This document shows, in pieces, positions 3,873-5,779 of a stretch of DNA of 5,779 nucleotides; position 1 is the first letter of the stretch, and each line of letters begins with the position of its first letter. The stretch lies in contig JAFVHC010000265.1 in the NCBI GenBank assembly GCA_017474705.1, forward strand, positions 1 through 5,779. The letters run 5' to 3'. Source of the stretch: Bacillota bacterium. GTDB taxonomy: Bacteria > Bacillota > Clostridia > Lachnospirales > Bianqueaceae. The notes under the pieces were generated by a model, which searched no databases, was not told where the DNA came from, and saw only the letters and a list, made by a program, of their open reading frames with translations. A program made the position numbers and the translations under genes.

Positions 3873-5779
3873 TTACTCGATCACATAGGGGATATCATTC
3901 TCGATGGCATAAGTCTCGGCTGCGGAACCTTTCTGGCAGTGGATCGTGACCTTATATACCGAGTGATAATCATCATCGTCATCGTTCTTCACATATTTAG
4001 ATGGGAGACTGATACTCTCGATCTTTGTGACGGTCGAGGGGATATAGAGATCCGTGAGGAAATATGCAGTGTCGAATGAACTGTAATTCAGCCAGGTGAT
4101 CGAATCCGGTATGTGCAGTTCTCCTTGGATGCCCGGCGGGCAGGACAACAGTCGTTCTCCGGTCCGGTCGGTCAAGAGTCTTTCTACAGCCATGTAGGAA
4201 GGATTCTCAGGATCAACGTCATAGGCTTCGATGGGGAAGGCGCCGAAAGCATTCGATGCCAGATCTGTCAGGCGAGGACCTATGTGAAGGGTAAATCCTT
4301 CTCCACGCGGTTCCTCGATCTGAGAGAGATCGAAAGCACTGTAATCGATGGTTTCGACGCTGGCCGGCAGTTCGACCCGGGTCAACGCTGTATTGTAGAA
4401 CGCGTTGGGACCGATCTTCTCAAGCCCTTCATTGAATGTGACTTCATTCAGAGATGAGCAATAGCTGAAAGCAAAACTGTCGATGATACGCACGGAGCCG
4501 GGGAATTCTACCTTCTTCAGGGCTTCACAGTTGTTGAACGCATGAGCGCCGATCTCCGTCAGACCTTCCGGCAGATCGATGCTGTTAAGTGCGGAGCAAT
4601 AGTAGAATCCGTTCTGATCTATGCTTTTGAGGCTTGCAGGCAGAGTGACTTCTTCGATCGTCATATTGTTATAGAATGCGCTGTTGCCGATATATTGCGT
4701 CCCCTCGGGCACGGCGTACTTTGTGTTGCCGCCTTTCGGATAGTAGATGAGTGTCGTACCTTCGTGATCGAACAGAACTCCGTCTTTATCTGAGAAAGTG
4801 GTATTGCCTGGATCGACAGTGATCTTCTGCAATGCTTCATAATGACCGAAGGCGTCTGAAGCAATGTTCTTTAACGATGCCGGGAGCTTGATCTCGGTCG
4901 TTGTTGAACCTGCAAAGCATCTGCCAATAGATACAAGTCCTTCAGGGAGCTCTTTCAGATCGTACTTATAGGGAAGAGCGTCACTGCCCAGGTACAGAAG
5001 ACCAGCCGGCAGGTCCATCGTGGTCAGGCCGTTGAAATACTCAAAACTATCATCACTGATCTCGGTCACAGTGGCGGGCAGCTGGATGCTCTCCACAGTG
5101 GAATTGCTGTTATAGGAGAACATCTCGGTGGGATCGGCTAACAGACCATAGGTGCCAGAACCGATCGTGGTAACAGGTTTACCGTCCACCGTATCCGGGA
5201 TGGTCAAAGCTGTGCTTGAGGTCTCGACATGTTCCAGCATCGCATGATCCGAGTAGATACGGAAACGCAGGACCGTGGTATCGTCGGGTTTGACTTCCTG
5301 CAAAGAGTAGGTGAGATCGGTGATATGATCATATGCGATCTCATGCTCGATGGCGTAGGTCTCTGCGACAGAGCCGACAGGGCAGTGGAACCGCAGATTT
5401 TCTTTCGTATACAGGTATTCCTCTATAGGCATCTGGGTTATAGAAGCCGGAAGGATGATGTCATATTGATCCATCATCAGGAAATCATCCGTGTAATTCT
5501 CAAGATAATCGACCATATCCCATTCAAAGGACAGAGCACCATCCGGGATGATCAGCGTGCCGCGACCGTCGGAAGCCGGCGCGATCAGACAGTCGCCGCG
5601 GAGATTCATCAAGGCACCGTTCAGATCGGAGTAGATCGTGTTGCCCTTGTCGACTTCGAACTCTCTGGCCTGGAATACGTCGAACGCGCCTGGACCGATG
5701 TGCTGGACCGAGACCGGGATCTTGATCTTTACAGGCGTCATGAAATCATGGGAAATGGTCAAAGCATAAAGCGTTGCAC
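3873..5779 (-). CDS. BspA-like leucine-rich repeat (LRR_5) protein, N-terminus outside the window
   Basis: The frame is open to the right edge, so about 635 C-terminal residues are seen and the start is missing. A TTG at 5762 is in frame but is preceded by coding-like sequence (ATLYA) and is probably not the start. Numbering from it, LRR_5 repeats of the type LPASLKxIxxxAFxxCxxLxxV recur, for example at 228-250, 292-315, 373-395, 397-419, 420-442, 444-465 and 465-477. Three V-D-x-x-N-x-x-Y/F segments (37-44, 317-324, 517-523) match the BspA strand that interrupts the repeats. GSxAETYAIExxI, a usual end of BspA units, occurs twice (130-142 and 612-624), and IPDTVDGKPVTTIG (188-201) marks the start of a second unit. 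Residues 594-598 are five aspartates. Such proteins are usually exported and serve in adhesion or host contact, but the signal peptide would lie off-window. The chain ends at VIE just after the last unit, with no LPxTG, dockerin or membrane anchor. Confidence 0.92.
   Translation of the reverse strand, partial: ATLYALTISHDFMTPVKIKIPVSVQHIGPGAFDVFQAREFEVDKGNTIYSDLNGALMNLRGDCLIAPASDGRGTLIIPDGALSFEWDMVDYLENYTDDFLMMDQYDIILPASITQMPIEEYLYTKENLRFHCPVGSVAETYAIEHEIAYDHITDLTYSLQEVKPDDTTVLRFRIYSDHAMLEHVETSSTALTIPDTVDGKPVTTIGSGTYGLLADPTEMFSYNSNSTVESIQLPATVTEISDDSFEYFNGLTTMDLPAGLLYLGSDALPYKYDLKELPEGLVSIGRCFAGSTTTEIKLPASLKNIASDAFGHYEALQKITVDPGNTTFSDKDGVLFDHEGTTLIYYPKGGNTKYAVPEGTQYIGNSAFYNNMTIEEVTLPASLKSIDQNGFYYCSALNSIDLPEGLTEIGAHAFNNCEALKKVEFPGSVRIIDSFAFSYCSSLNEVTFNEGLEKIGPNAFYNTALTRVELPASVETIDYSAFDLSQIEEPRGEGFTLHIGPRLTDLASNAFGAFPIEAYDVDPENPSYMAVERLLTDRTGERLLSCPPGIQGELHIPDSITWLNYSSFDTAYFLTDLYIPSTVTKIESISLPSKYVKNDDDDDYHSVYKVTIHCQKGSAAETYAIENDIPYVIE

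Noticed and set aside
3783..4793. Plus-strand frames of 83 to 114 codons within the LRR gene and its terminator
   Set aside because: They are antisense to the clear LRR_5 repeats. The first one begins inside the tRNA operon terminator.

Overview
The window looks like chromosomal DNA from a low-to-mid G+C member of the Bacillota (Firmicutes), probably an anaerobic or gut-type Clostridia or Erysipelotrichia relative. Support comes from strong AGGAGG-type ribosome binding sites, a DUF3877-like protein, the roughly 400-residue Bacillota form of the CofE-like glutamyl ligase, a BspA-type leucine-rich-repeat protein, and tRNAs that match Bacillus-type sequences in detail. The genes are of roughly even G+C and the intergenic regions are clearly AT-rich. 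The taxon is inferred from protein and tRNA character only, because no rRNA or marker gene is present.

Layout, left to right. Bases 1-1059 hold two abutting forward genes: the 3' end of a class I SAM-dependent methyltransferase, then a DUF3877-like protein whose GTG start directly follows the methyltransferase stop codon. The second gene's 3' end overlaps by 23 bp the 3' end of a convergent LysR-type regulator (1037-1918, minus strand). The regulator is divergent from a 402-residue CofE-like (F420-0:gamma-glutamyl ligase family) gene at 2059-3267. The 140-bp gap between them contains two opposed promoters that share one palindromic -10 element, with repeated TATAAG/CTTATA half-sites that are good candidates for the regulator's operator. 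A strong hairpin terminator follows the ligase gene.

Bases 3365-3799 form a compact tRNA operon. It has its own extended -10 promoter, then tRNA-Glu(CTC), tRNA-Ile2(CAT), elongator tRNA-Met(CAT), tRNA-Gly(GCC), and a 14-bp hairpin terminator. None of the tRNAs encodes CCA. The leader and the two longer spacers each hold a small inverted repeat. From 3873 to the right edge, on the minus strand, runs the C-terminal part of a large LRR_5/BspA-like protein, which enters the window from the right and ends just before its own hairpin.

Functionally, the LysR regulator and the CofE-like gene form a likely regulator-target pair. The ligase's substrate is unclear because Bacillota of this type generally do not make coenzyme F420. 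The methyltransferase/DUF3877 pair is a small translationally coupled unit of unknown substrate. The best leads are the orphan ligase with its symmetric divergent promoter, the hairpin pattern in the tRNA operon, and the two-module LRR protein. I saw no CRISPR array, insertion sequence, phage gene or recognisable defence system.
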